Assembly (NCBI RefSeq): GCF_000576305.1
Contig: NZ_BAVZ01000001.1
Location: 434,001 to 498,000 of the forward strand
Direction of reading: 5' to 3'
DNA length: 64,000 nt
Source of the DNA: Paenibacillus pini JCM 16418
GTDB taxonomy: Bacteria > Bacillota > Bacilli > Paenibacillales > Paenibacillaceae
Shown in pieces: positions 28,633 to 38,993 of this stretch. The stretch's first letter is position 1. Each line of letters starts with the position of its first letter. The position numbers and the translations under genes were made by a program. The notes under the pieces were generated by a model. It did no database searches, was not told the DNA's origin, and worked only from the letters and a program-made list of their open reading frames with translations.

Positions 28633-29433
28633 ATGACTTATAAACTGATTGCACTGGATGTCGATGGCACGTTACTGAATGATGAACATGAGATTAGTGA
28701 ACAAACGCTGAAAACGATCAAGGAAGTATCCAGTCAAGGAGCTGAAATTGTACTGTGTACGGGTAGAGGACCCCAAAACTCCATTCCTTTTATGGAGCAG
28801 ATGGGCCTTTCAGGTTATGTCATTAGTCACAATGGGGCCGTAACGGTTAAAACGGATACACGCGAGGTTGTTCACCAATTTGCGCTTGACGTGAAGGCAA
28901 TCGCGCCATATCTAAACTATTTCCGTGAAATTAAAGTGCATTTCGATGTGAACACAGCCTTTAATATGTATGTCGATAGTGTTGATGGATTAGCGGTGGA
29001 AGTGCGGAGCATGTACGAGAATTTTCTAATGCTTCCTTCCGTTTTACCTTCTATGGATGAATTCTCAGAGCCTATCGTAAAAGTAACGTTATTCGATTAT
29101 GCAGAGAAATTGGATGAGATCTATCAGGAGCTTAGTAAATGGACTCCGGAATTTAACATTCTTCGTAGCGGAGAGTATTTCGTGGATTTGATGAATCCTG
29201 AAGCTTCAAAAGGTCATGCATTAGAAAATCTCGCTAAGAGCAAAGGGATTCGCCAAGAAGAGGTTCTTGCTTTAGGTAACTATTACAATGACATTACGAT
29301 GCTGACGTATGCCGGCAAGGGGATTGCTATGGATAACTCCCCACTAGATGTTAAAGCGGCAGCAGATGAAGTAACAGCATCCAACAATGAAGATGGCGTT
29401 CATGCAGCATTGCTGAAATATTGCCTGTCATAA
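28633..29433 (+). CDS. Cof-type HAD-IIB family phosphatase
   Basis: This HAD-superfamily phosphatase of about 266 residues belongs to the Cof/YxeH group, acting on sugar phosphates, PLP or FMN-like substrates in the cytosol. Motif I is IALDVDGTLLND, motif II LCTGRG, and motif III/IV is GHALENLAKSKGIRQEEVLALGNYYNDITMLTYAG; the usual GDxxND is GNYYND here. A C2B cap lies between them (residues about 85-190). GGTGGATGGAG precedes the ATG at 28633. The substrate is unknown. Confidence 0.88.
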   Translation: MTYKLIALDVDGTLLNDEHEISEQTLKTIKEVSSQGAEIVLCTGRGPQNSIPFMEQMGLSGYVISHNGAVTVKTDTREVVHQFALDVKAIAPYLNYFREIKVHFDVNTAFNMYVDSVDGLAVEVRSMYENFLMLPSVLPSMDEFSEPIVKVTLFDYAEKLDEIYQELSKWTPEFNILRSGEYFVDLMNPEASKGHALENLAKSKGIRQEEVLALGNYYNDITMLTYAGKGIAMDNSPLDVKAAADEVTASNNEDGVHAALLKYCLS

Positions 29434-29451
29434 GAGCATGTTATGGATATA

Positions 29452-29506
29452 AAAAAAGGAAGCATCTACGCACCTCTGTAAGGAGGTACGTAGATGCTTC
29501 CTTTTT
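29452..29506. terminator. Convergent terminator
   Basis: AAAAGGAAGCATCTACG pairs with CGTAGATGCTTCCTTTT around a nested CACCTC/GAGGTA stem. It lies between the HAD gene and the second RsmF-like gene; its end touches the latter. Confidence 0.88.
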
Positions 29507-29508
29507 AT

Positions 29509-30876
29509 TTAAAATAGGCGAAGACCCTTCGGGAGATGGTTCTTCAGTTGTCCGCTGCTGGCCTTGCCCCAGCCGAGTGGAAGTCCATTTACACTTACAA
29601 GCGTCCATCCGTGGAGCGAAACATCGACGTTAAGCAGTTCTCCGTGTAAATAAGCATTCAAACGGGGATCATCTAGCATCAGATTAAGCTGCCTAGAGGC
29701 TTGTCCAGACTGCAAAGTCATAGCTAATGCATGGGCTGGTTCGATTCGGTTCTTCTTCATTTGCGCCGCATGCAGACCTGCTCTTGGAATTTTGAGACCT
29801 TTCAGAAGATCCTGATGTAACAATTCGCCGCCAGGTAGTAGATATAATGATTCACCGAACAGAAGTGGGTTACCGGAAGGGAGTGTATATCCGGGAAGCT
29901 CCTGTTGTATCCAAGATTCCAGCTCTTGAAGGGCCGTTTGTTCTGCTTTGTAGTTCGTACCACGCTTATCTTTACGGCCGCGTATTTTGCGAGAACGTGA
30001 GTTATCTTCTTCAGTTTGCTCCTCGTTCTTATGCAAGACAGCTACGAAATGCCCTTCTCCACGCTCTAGATGCGGCCATAGGCGTTTCATCTGAATGATT
30101 TCCATATCCGGAAAGTTCTCTGTGAAACGACGCATCATGTCCTCATTTTCCTTAACATTAAATGTACAGGTCGAGTACGCGATTGTGCCTCCTGGCTTTA
30201 GCATGACGTAGGCCTGTTCCAGAATATCGAACTGCCGTGTAACACATAAGTCTACCAATCCCGGAGACCATTCGGTGATCGCTCTCGGATCTTTACGGAA
30301 CATACCTTCACCTGAACACGGGGCATCTAGCATGATACGGTCAAACGTCGCAGGAAATCTGCTCGCAAGTTCATCAGGTGCTGCACAGGTTACAACAGCA
30401 TTCGTAATCCCCATGCGCTCTACATTTTCAGCGAGTATTTTAGCACGTTCTGGATGAATTTCATTGGAAATCAGCACGCCTTGGCCCTGCAGTTTAGAAG
30501 CAATATGTGAGCTCTTACCACCAGGAGCAGCAGCTAAGTCTAGTATGCGTTCACCTGGTTTAGGGTCCAATAGCTCGACAGCAGACATCGCAGAAGGCTC
30601 CTGAATATAGTAAAGTCCTGCGGTATGATAAGGATGCTTGCCGGGCCGGGCATCTTCCTTGTAATAGTATCCTTCTGAACACCATGGAATTGGCTCTAGC
30701 TCGAAAAGATCGATAATCTCCTGCTTTTGTGAAGGAGAGAGCGCAGCCTTTAATTCGTTAAAGCGCAGTCCGTAGGTACGCGGCTGTTGGTAGCTTTCCA
30801 GAAAGGATGAGGTTTGTTGTCCAAGCAAAGATTCTATTTGCTCAAGAAATAATTCTGGAAGTTGTTCTTTACCCAT
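29509..30876 (-). CDS. RsmF/NOL1-NOP2-sun family rRNA (cytosine-C5)-methyltransferase, copy 2
   Basis: The 455-residue protein is a paralogue of the gene at 26147. Both share IPWC, ARPGKHP, TAGLYYIQEPSAM and DAPCSGEGMFRKD. The SAM motif is ILDLAAAPGGKSSHIASKL, with catalytic Cys in DAPCSGEG and YSTCTFNVKENEDM. The C-terminal RsmF domain begins near residue 315. AAAGGAG lies nine bases before the ATG. The two copies face one another across about 1.8 kb. Target cytosines are unknown and presumably differ. Confidence 0.88.
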   Translation of the reverse strand: MGKEQLPELFLEQIESLLGQQTSSFLESYQQPRTYGLRFNELKAALSPSQKQEIIDLFELEPIPWCSEGYYYKEDARPGKHPYHTAGLYYIQEPSAMSAVELLDPKPGERILDLAAAPGGKSSHIASKLQGQGVLISNEIHPERAKILAENVERMGITNAVVTCAAPDELASRFPATFDRIMLDAPCSGEGMFRKDPRAITEWSPGLVDLCVTRQFDILEQAYVMLKPGGTIAYSTCTFNVKENEDMMRRFTENFPDMEIIQMKRLWPHLERGEGHFVAVLHKNEEQTEEDNSRSRKIRGRKDKRGTNYKAEQTALQELESWIQQELPGYTLPSGNPLLFGESLYLLPGGELLHQDLLKGLKIPRAGLHAAQMKKNRIEPAHALAMTLQSGQASRQLNLMLDDPRLNAYLHGELLNVDVSLHGWTLVSVNGLPLGWGKASSGQLKNHLPKGLRLF

Positions 30877-30933
30877 CGATGAAGGCTCCTTTGTGTGTTT
30901 AAGTAAGTGTTTATGTATGCTGTCCCGTTGTCT

Positions 30934-32087
30934 TCAGGATGTCACCGATTCTTCTGGTTTCTTATTGGTTGATGGACTGCGGTAAGATGTAACTTTATTC
31001 TTGCCACTTGTCTTAGATTGGTACATCGCCTGATCCGCCTGAGATACGAGTTCTTCGGGTGGGACTTTCATACGCAGTGTGCTGTGTCCAATGCTCATCG
31101 TCACAATGGTTTCCCCTTCGACACGAGCACGAATATTCTCGGCTACTTGTCCTACTTTGGCACGTTTATCAACGACCAACGCGACAAGTTCTTCGCTCCA
31201 TAACGTCCTGTAATGCCCATCCCGTATATTTCCTCTTCCATAATTGCTGCAACTTGCTTGAGTACTAAGTCGGCTTTGGCATGTCCCTGTGTATCATTAA
31301 GGTTCTTAAAATTATCGATGTCACAAAAAATGACTGATACTTTGATGCCTTGGTCAATATACTTTTGTAATTGTTTCGTGAAAAATCGGCGGTTATACAA
31401 ATTGGTTAGACCGTCCGTAATGGACGAGCGATATATAGACTGCATGAGTTCTATAATTCGTTCGAACAGGATGAAGAATACTACCGTATAATATACAAGT
31501 GGAAGCAGTAGGCTACCCGCTTGAAGCCAGCTAACATCCATATGGGTGTAACGAGCAATCATTTCAATAACGATATAGAAGAGATAGACACTGATCCCGG
31601 CGACATATTTGCCACGCTGTCCGATCCGAGGAGCTAGGACAGAAAGCCCAATATACACGATGGCTATTTGGTATATGTCGAGGTACAAATCTTGCCACCC
31701 TGTTCCGCCCAAAGGGAGCACTGTGGACACAATCGGAATAAATAGTAGTAAGATCATAGATGTCAGTAAAAGGTAACCGATCCTATTCATTCGCCTGTAC
31801 AGCTGATAAATGGAAGCATTCATTAGTAAAAATGACAGGACACGCAGCCATCTGGCCCATTCTGGATAGTCTGTAGCGTGAGGTGAAACATTGAAAGCGA
31901 AATGGATGTTCAGCCCTTCGTATGTCATAATAAAAACAAAGGTGATCACCATGTAAAGATAGGCTTTCTTCCGCTGCTTACTGTACATAATAATGCACAT
32001 CAACATCATAATGAGTATGATATACAGACCACAGGCAGCTACGGTACCCGCAATGGCGGGTGCCGACCAGAATGCTGAAGATTGCAT
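30934..32087 (-). pseudogene. GGDEF domain membrane protein, broken by a one-base deletion
   Basis: The N-terminal part has about six membrane helices (residues 1-200). The GGDEF domain follows: SSITDGLTNLYNRRFFTKQLQKYI, SVIFCDIDNFKNLNDTQGHAKAD. At about 31196 the text GGAGCGAAGAA lacks one base. Restored as GGA-GGC-GAA-GAA it reads RYGGEELVALVVDKRAKVG and continues to 30934 with TMSIGHSTLRMK and ADQAMYQSKTSGKN. That is an active-looking GGEEL motif. GGDEF enzymes make cyclic di-GMP. AGGAGCG precedes the ATG. A sequencing deletion is more likely than decay. Confidence 0.85.
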
Positions 32088-32200
32088 GATTAATCGCTCC
32101 TGTAATAGGTTTTTCCTTTACTGAAACATATGTTCTAATATATCATAATCCCAAAGATTCTGAAAAGAAAACCAGCATACAGAAAGGGGGATTCTTCCCC

Positions 32201-33318
32201 ATGAGACTACTGCAAGCCCTTTTCTTTCCACCGGAGCAACCAGGTGGTGTATCTTCCATGATTCCTAATATGCAAGAGCGTTTTCAATCCTCACGCTGGG
32301 ATATGGAGTTGTTCTGGCTTCCTAGACGGATTCGCAATAAGGGTCATGAAGAGGTTGTATTCGATACATTTGATTGGACGGAATTTCAAGACAGTCCGAT
32401 TGTTTTAAAATATATACAGACCTATAAAGATTACTTATGGTGGACGCGTCTACGTATTCAGAAACCCTATGATCTCATTCATGCACATCATCCTATCGCA
32501 GGTCTAGCCATGAAACAAGTATTTCCTGATATACCTCTAATTCAGACGGTGCATTCCAGTTATGAGCGTGAGCTCATTCTGAACGGATTAATTGAAGAAG
32601 GAGGATTGGAGCATCGGTTTCTGGTCTCTTTGTATCGGGAGCTTGAGATGCAAAGTGAGCGCATGCTTACGGTATCACGTTCTTTTGCAGACTATCTTGC
32701 ACCGTTTCTAGCTCGCCCAGAAGAAATGACGGTTATTCATAATGGCTTTGATGAAAAACGTTTCAAGCCCGTTCCGCATGAAAATGAGGTCACGCAGCTG
32801 GTTACGGTGTGCCGACTCGTTCCGGCCAAAGGATTAGATATTCTCCTTAAGGCTTGTGCTGAGCTGAAAAAAGATGGACATGATTATGTGCTTCATATTA
32901 TTGGTGACGGTCCGTTCCGCAAGGAATTAGAGATGCTTGCCCAAGAACTAGGCATATATAATGAAACGATTTTCTACGGATATACGTTACATCCTGAGGA
33001 ATTCATGCCCTTTTTTGATATATTCGTCTTACCTTCCCGTGCAGAGGCATTCGGTTCGGTATTTGCAGAAGCAGCGTTAAGCTGTCTAGCTCTTGTGGGG
33101 ACGGATGTTGGTGGTATCCCTGAACAGATAGAGGATGGAGTTAACGGACTTTTGGTGCCTGCTGAAGACTATGTGGCTCTTAGCGAAGCATTGGAAAAAG
33201 TCATTACAGATCCGATGTACCGTTATGATCTCGCTCGTACAGCATGGGATAAGGCTAAAAGCCAATATTCATTGACCCAATCGGTCAATGAACTCAAAAA
33301 ATATACTTACAATATTAA
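32201..33318 (+). CDS. GT4-family glycosyltransferase, 3' end frameshifted
   Basis: The protein has the GT-B fold: an N-terminal acceptor half (RLLQALFFPPEQPGGVSSMIP, LIHAHHPIAG) and a donor half with LVTVCRLVPAKGLDILLKA, HIIGDGPFRKELE, VLPSRAEAFGSVFAEAALSC (E-x7-E type) and VGGIPEQIEDGVNGLLVPAED. As written the frame continues into the nuclease gene. One base inserted near 33300 gives VYLQY and a stop at 33316-33318, 19 bp before the next ATG, so I list that extent (about 372 residues). AAAGGGG precedes the ATG. The acceptor is unknown. Confidence 0.85.
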
Positions 33319-33337
33319 GCTGAAAGCGTGGGATAGT

Positions 33338-34647
33338 ATGATTCCATTCCGCTTTATACATGCAGCTGATCTGCATTTGGATAGTCGGTTCTCCGGTATG
33401 CCTGGTGTATCGGATCGCATTCGTCAACAATTACGTGAGTCTACCTTCGCTGCACTGGATCATCTGGTGCAGCTAGCGGTGGATCAAGAGGTTGATTTCG
33501 TCGTAATCAGCGGGGATGTCTATGATGCTTCGGATTCATCCTTGCAAGCTCAGCTACGGTTTCATGAGGCGCTTGAGCGGCTTGGAAGAGTCAATATTCA
33601 TGTGTATTTGATCCATGGTAATCATGATCCTTTAGATAGTCCGCGAATCCGCACAAAGGATAAGGATCATGTGCATGTGTTTGGTCCGAAGGTAGGAAGT
33701 TTCACAGCCAATCGACGTTCAGATGGACAACCCATAGCGGTTATCAGCGGGATTTCCTATCCAACCTCGAAAGTAACTGAGAATACATCTGCGTATTTTA
33801 AAAGGGATACCGATAAAGAATCCTTGTTCCACATTGCAATGCTACACGCTAATGTCAATGGCGATCCGGCACATGAGACATACTCGCCCTGTACGACCAA
33901 GGATTTAGTAGCAACAGCTATCAATATTGGGCTTTGGGCCATATTCATAAACGCCAAACGGTGAATGAGTCGCCTTGTATCGTATATCCTGGAAATATTC
34001 AGGGTCGGAGCATGAAGGAAACGGGCGCTAAGGGTTGTTATATCGTCGATGTAGACGTGAATCATAGCGCGAAGCTTACCTTTTATTCGCTGGATGAGGT
34101 GCGTTGGTTCCGTGAGCAGATTTCCATTGATGATATACAAGATGAAGAGGATTTCAACCTTAAGTTGTCGGAAATTATGGATGGAATTCGTCTATCTAGG
34201 CCGGAGATAATGAGTATCATACGGTTCGAAATCATCGGCAGAGGAAGTTTGCATCGTGTGTTAGAGAACGGACATTTCACAGATGAAATGCTTCAGGAGC
34301 TTCGGCGTAGAGCGATTCGAGATGCGGAATTAGGACATTGTAAAGGTATTGTATGGGTAGAAGGTATATCCGTGCAGTCTGGTTCGGAATTGAACCGTGC
34401 AGCTATGCTTCAAGAAGATAGTTTCTTAGGGGAAATGTTACGACTTGCGGAACGAGCGGAATTGGAAGCTGATGTTGGTGAAGACTTGGTGCAGAAGGCT
34501 TTGGCACCATTAATGAGCAACAAGGCACTACGTAAATTGCTAGGAGAAATTGGAGTACAGGAACGCAACGAATGGTTGAACCGATCTAGTGAGCTTGCGG
34601 CAATGCTCATGCTTGATCCGGACTTGGTTGGGGGAATGAAGGCATGA
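33338..34647 (+). pseudogene. yhaO: YhaO-like DNA-repair metallophosphoesterase (SbcD family), broken by a one-base deletion
   Basis: This is an SbcD/Mre11-type nuclease: FIHAADLHLDSRFSG, VVISGDVYDASDSS, VYLIHGNHDPLDSPR and, after the break, ALGHIHKRQTVNESPCIVYPGNIQGR. At 33912 the text GTAGCAACAGC lacks one base; adding it gives NSYQYWALGHIHKR in frame. The C-terminal half carries a YhaO-type domain. The ATG is at 33338, after the corrected stop of the glycosyltransferase. The stop overlaps yhaN by ATGA. With YhaN it should form a nuclease-ATPase pair. A sequencing deletion is the likeliest cause of the break. Confidence 0.85.
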
Positions 34648-37600
34648 GAATCGAGAGAATGCAGATTCATGGCTTTGGCCGAATGAAAGATGTGGACATT
34701 GTGCTGAGTGAAGCGCTGACCGTAATCGGTGGGCGCAATGAGGCAGGTAAAAGTACGATATTGCAATTCGTGCGTGCAATGCTGTTTGGCATACCCGGAC
34801 GAGCTTATCCGACTGAACGGTATGAACCTGTGTCCGGTGGCGCTCATGGTGGTGTGCTTACGATGAAAGATGATGAAGGAGCGCAGTGGGTTATTTCCAG
34901 ATATACGCAACGACAAGAAGGCACAGCTTCACGTGGGGAACGATTATCCATTACCAGAAGAGATAGCCTAGGAATTGTTGAACAGATAAGTCAGGAAGAG
35001 ATGGAGCGCAGGCTGCTTGGTGGGGTATCGAGAGATATGTTCAGGCAGCTCTTTGCCATTTCCTTGAGTGAACTTCAGGAAATACGAACGCTGCAGTCTG
35101 ACGAAATGAATAGTTATCTGTTTCATGCTGGGATCGGAGGCGGAGCAGATATCGTACGCGCCGAGCGAAAACTTCTACAAGATATGGATAAGATATATAA
35201 ACCGCGAGGTCGGGTGCAAGAGAGTGCGAAATTACTACAGCAGATTGAGCAGTTAGAGGGGCAAATTACACAGAGTACATCGTATTTGAAATTATACAAT
35301 GACAATACGTCTTCCTTGATTGAGAAGGCGGAGCATCTAGTTTCACAGGAAGCAGTCAGAGCAGAGTATACATACAAGCTAACGCTTTTTCGCAAGGCAC
35401 AGGAGATTCGTCCAATATGGCTTAAATGGCTAGAAGCAGAAATGGATCGTCAAGCTCTACCTCCCATCACTAATTTTCCTGAGCAAGGCTACCGAAGATG
35501 GCAGTCGCTTCAAGAGGAGAATGAACGGATTAGAAGTGAGACCCGCAGATTACAGCGGATCGAACAGGATCTACGAGAGAAATTAAATTTGCTTATTACG
35601 AATGATCCATTGCTTGACATGGCAGGCGAGATTGAGCGGTTAAGTCGCCGCAGTGAGTATTATGAAACTCGACTGATGGAGAAGCAGGAAATGGGACTAG
35701 AAGTTGTGGCTCTGGAGCAACAATTGGAACGACTTCTTCGTCAAATGAATCCAGACTGGGGTATCAATGAACTGAAGCGCTTGTCGGGAGCTGCCTCGGA
35801 GCGTGAAGCAGTTCGTAAACATGCTGCTGGGTTTGCAAGCTATGATCGCCGAATGGAAGCACTGGCTGCGCAGCGGCAGCAAGTAGCAAGGCAATGCGAA
35901 GGTACAGATTATGAGTATCGAAGAAGCGTGAAACAAGTAGAGGAAGCATCTGAAATTGGTGCAAGCAAGTTTCAGATGCTGATTCCGAGAAATAGGCATG
36001 AAGTCTCATCATTATGGAATGAAATCCAGCTGGAGGCTGAACGCTGGCGAGAAGAGCGTATAAACCGATCATCGGATCGGCAGAGAGACGATCAAGAGAA
36101 GTATATGCGGACTCGCATGCGAGATCTGTATGTAAAGCTGCTATGGGGAAGCTTAGTCGTCACTTTACTATTGCCTGCGCTACTATGGTTTCTAGGATCT
36201 CCATTAGGAGCGGGTGTAGCTGCGTCGGTGTTCATTATTGTTGATGCGATACTTTGGGTGAATTCGAAGGATCAGAAGGCCGAACGTCGTAAGGAAGGCA
36301 GTCAAATGGGACAAGAGCGAGATGGAATTTTGGCTCGGAAAATGGCTTCTATGGTAGATGAGGAGCAGATCGCTGCTGCGCTGGAGTCGTCTAACTCAGG
36401 AGCCTCGGTGAGTGACATCGAGATTGAATCAGCCCTCAGACAATTACGAAGGTTAATGGAGAACTGGCAAACATGGCAGGAGAAGATGGACAAGCTACGC
36501 AGCGACTCGCAAATTATTTATGAGCGTGCTGAAGTGCTTAAGCTGGATATGGCGAATGTAGAAGATAGCCTGGCACGAGAACAATGCAATTTTGAACGTT
36601 TAGATGAGCAGTGGCAGCAGTGGCTGCAAGATCATGGACTTTCGCTGCATCTATCACCTGAGCGTGTAATGGATCTATTCGGGCTAGCTGAACAGGCGAT
36701 GGAACTCTTTGGGCATCTTGAGAAAGGTAGTCGGAAGAAAAGCATGCTTGCAGAAGAATGCAGTACTTTTGAACAAGAAGCTAGGTCTGTATTATCTGAT
36801 GAAATGCTTAGTTCTGGACTGAGAGTGTCAGCTTTAATTGAAATAAAGAAGAAGGAGCTAGAAGCACAACAGGAAATACGTCGTCAGCGTGATCTAGTGT
36901 CTTCAAGCCTTGAGCCTGTAGTAGCTCAATTGAAGCAGTTAGAAGATGAAAGCAATCGTATATTAGCTCTAATGAAGGAACTGTTGTTCCAGGGAGGGGC
37001 GCTAGACGGGGAGTCCTTCTTACGACGTGCAGCTTCAGTGGAGCGAAAGGAAGAACTAACACGTAGCATCCGTGAGTGGGAGATCTCAATGTTCAGCGGT
37101 TGGGATGTGCAACGTCAGCGGGCTCTTCAGAATATACTTGCGGAATATGATGAGGTAGCCTTAGATGAAGCAACATCTGAAGCGGGAATAGCCTTGAGCA
37201 AAGCAGAGGCAGTTTGGAATGATCTTCAACAGCAGCAAGGAAGACTCCTACAAGAGCGTGAACGGTTGGAACAGCTATGCAGGCATGATACGGCATTGCA
37301 ACAATTAGATGAGCAACGTGCAGCATTGAAGGATATGGTAGCAAGATATGCCGTGCTATCTTTATCTGCGGAACTTATTGCACGTACGCGCCGGATTTAC
37401 GAGGAAGAGAAGCAGCCGCAAGTCCTTAAATTGGCGACTGAATATTTCAGTCGTCTAACCGAAGGGGCATACATCCGAATCGTAATGAAGCTGGGTGAGA
37501 AAAAGCTACTGGCTGAGCACCGTGATTTGGGGCTTACGGATAGTGCGTTGCTCAGCCGTGGAACGGCAGAGCAACTGTATTTAGCGATGCGATTTGCGCT

Positions 37601-37805
37601 CGCTGATATCATGAATACCGGTAGCTGTATTCCGCTACTGTTTGATGATATTTTTGTCAATTTCGATGAAGAACGGATGCTGTCAGCTCTTTCACTACTT
37701 GGAGAATCTTCATCAAAGCGGCAGGTTATCCTGTTAACTTGTCACAGATATGTGTTGGATCATGTTGGGAAGTTGATACCTCAGGCTCAAATTATTTCGA
37801 TTTAA
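34644..37805 (+). CDS. yhaN: YhaN-like AAA family ATPase (SbcC/Rad50 class)
   Basis: This 1053-residue P-loop protein starts with MRIERMQIHGFGRMKDVDI and Walker A GGRNEAGKST near residue 35. It continues with long coiled-coil arms (residues about 180-480 and 560-930) and ends with signature and Walker B text: LSRGTAEQLYLAMRFALAD and PLLFDDIFVNFDEERML. A pair of membrane helices (WGSLVVTLLLPALLWFLG and AGVAASVFIIVDAILWV, about residues 497-540) interrupts the coiled coil, so the ATPase is likely membrane-tethered, as in Bacillus YhaN. It pairs with YhaO, whose stop it overlaps. It probably acts on DNA ends at the membrane; the substrate is not shown by sequence. Confidence 0.88.
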   Translation: MRIERMQIHGFGRMKDVDIVLSEALTVIGGRNEAGKSTILQFVRAMLFGIPGRAYPTERYEPVSGGAHGGVLTMKDDEGAQWVISRYTQRQEGTASRGERLSITRRDSLGIVEQISQEEMERRLLGGVSRDMFRQLFAISLSELQEIRTLQSDEMNSYLFHAGIGGGADIVRAERKLLQDMDKIYKPRGRVQESAKLLQQIEQLEGQITQSTSYLKLYNDNTSSLIEKAEHLVSQEAVRAEYTYKLTLFRKAQEIRPIWLKWLEAEMDRQALPPITNFPEQGYRRWQSLQEENERIRSETRRLQRIEQDLREKLNLLITNDPLLDMAGEIERLSRRSEYYETRLMEKQEMGLEVVALEQQLERLLRQMNPDWGINELKRLSGAASEREAVRKHAAGFASYDRRMEALAAQRQQVARQCEGTDYEYRRSVKQVEEASEIGASKFQMLIPRNRHEVSSLWNEIQLEAERWREERINRSSDRQRDDQEKYMRTRMRDLYVKLLWGSLVVTLLLPALLWFLGSPLGAGVAASVFIIVDAILWVNSKDQKAERRKEGSQMGQERDGILARKMASMVDEEQIAAALESSNSGASVSDIEIESALRQLRRLMENWQTWQEKMDKLRSDSQIIYERAEVLKLDMANVEDSLAREQCNFERLDEQWQQWLQDHGLSLHLSPERVMDLFGLAEQAMELFGHLEKGSRKKSMLAEECSTFEQEARSVLSDEMLSSGLRVSALIEIKKKELEAQQEIRRQRDLVSSSLEPVVAQLKQLEDESNRILALMKELLFQGGALDGESFLRRAASVERKEELTRSIREWEISMFSGWDVQRQRALQNILAEYDEVALDEATSEAGIALSKAEAVWNDLQQQQGRLLQERERLEQLCRHDTALQQLDEQRAALKDMVARYAVLSLSAELIARTRRIYEEEKQPQVLKLATEYFSRLTEGAYIRIVMKLGEKKLLAEHRDLGLTDSALLSRGTAEQLYLAMRFALADIMNTGSCIPLLFDDIFVNFDEERMLSALSLLGESSSKRQVILLTCHRYVLDHVGKLIPQAQIISI

Positions 37806-38820
37806 ATATTAACTTAATGGCCCAGAGCATACTGAGGCAGCCGAATAAGGGATAGAGAACAGATAATAGGGAGCTAAACCCGATTTGACTAAGCATATAA
37901 CAGATCATCATCACAATGATAGATATGAGTTTAGGTGATAGTGAGAGGCGCTGCTGAAGTTGAAGGGTAACACCATAAATATCAGCTACAAACGTCGTGA
38001 AGATTTCCATGAAAATAAGAACAATGTAAATAATCTGCACGATAGCGCCAAGCTGAAAGGCAATGCTCCCCATCGGTATTTCAAACTGGAGGATGCCTGG
38101 CATTTGTGCAGACAAAGCAATATGTGCTGCCAGCAGCATGAATCCGACGCCAATTCCGCCAAGTATTCCTCCCCATTTGACGACTTGAATACTCTCGGTT
38201 TTGCTACCGAGTGGAACGAGAACTGCTTGAGCCATCACGAGATTAAAAGCGGTGTAGAGCAGAGGGGCGAGCCATACAGCAAACATATGGTGATCTGTTG
38301 TTAAGGTTAGAAAGCGATTGGCATTCGGTAAATGCACCGTGCTCACGACAATAAGTACGGATAAAGTAAGCATCATGGGTACGACAATGCTGTTCATATT
38401 CATGATGGCATTCATACCGCGGTTTAATAGAAAATAAGTTCCGATTATCGTGAGAATGAGTCCAGTTTGATAATGTAAATTCAAATGTTCCATGAATACA
38501 GATCCGGCTCCGGCTAGCATGATACTATTCACCCCGATGAGAATAAATAGCATAATAATGCTGATATACCCCCCGGCTTTTGGACCGAATAGATGTTTAT
38601 TCAAGTCTTCATAGGATCTCGCGGAGATACGCCGTGACATCATCATCATTTTGGTGCCAAGCCATATAAACATGGCAGTAGCTAAAAAAATGGTGAGTGT
38701 AGCCCATTTACCGTATTGGGTAAAAAACTGGAGGATTTCTTGGCCGGTGGCAAACCCCGCACCTACAACGGTTCCGATGTAGGTGAAGGCGATTTGTAAA
38801 ACACGAATAAAATTCTTCAT
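37792..38820 (-). CDS. YkvI family membrane transporter
   Basis: The 342-residue protein has about ten membrane helices and the opening AFTYIGTVVGAGFATGQEILQFF, typical of YkvI-like proteins related to the amino acid/APC fold. Other family text includes GRMNAI-like NRGMNAIMNMNSIVVPMML and PLGSKTESIQ. No substrate is established for the family. It is convergent with yhaN, overlapping it by 14 bp. GGGAGGATC precedes the ATG. Confidence 0.8.
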   Translation of the reverse strand: MKNFIRVLQIAFTYIGTVVGAGFATGQEILQFFTQYGKWATLTIFLATAMFIWLGTKMMMMSRRISARSYEDLNKHLFGPKAGGYISIIMLFILIGVNSIMLAGAGSVFMEHLNLHYQTGLILTIIGTYFLLNRGMNAIMNMNSIVVPMMLTLSVLIVVSTVHLPNANRFLTLTTDHHMFAVWLAPLLYTAFNLVMAQAVLVPLGSKTESIQVVKWGGILGGIGVGFMLLAAHIALSAQMPGILQFEIPMGSIAFQLGAIVQIIYIVLIFMEIFTTFVADIYGVTLQLQQRLSLSPKLISIIVMMICYMLSQIGFSSLLSVLYPLFGCLSMLWAIKLIFKSK

Positions 38821-38993
38821 ATGATCCTCCCTGCTTTAAAGCAGCACTATTGTCTAGCCTGCATAGTACAGGTTATGATGGTGTTCAGTAGGACATGACT
38901 GCAACATGTCCATTCTTATGATGTAAGCTTGATTACGCTGATCATTCGTTACTCAGAGGATGCGGTAGAGTTGCTACAGAAGCGAGGTAAGGA

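Noticed and set aside
32201..33964. A 587-residue glycosyltransferase-metallophosphoesterase fusion
   Set aside because: A one-base correction near 33300 separates the two; the nuclease part begins with its own ATG and the glycosyltransferase gains a normal end.
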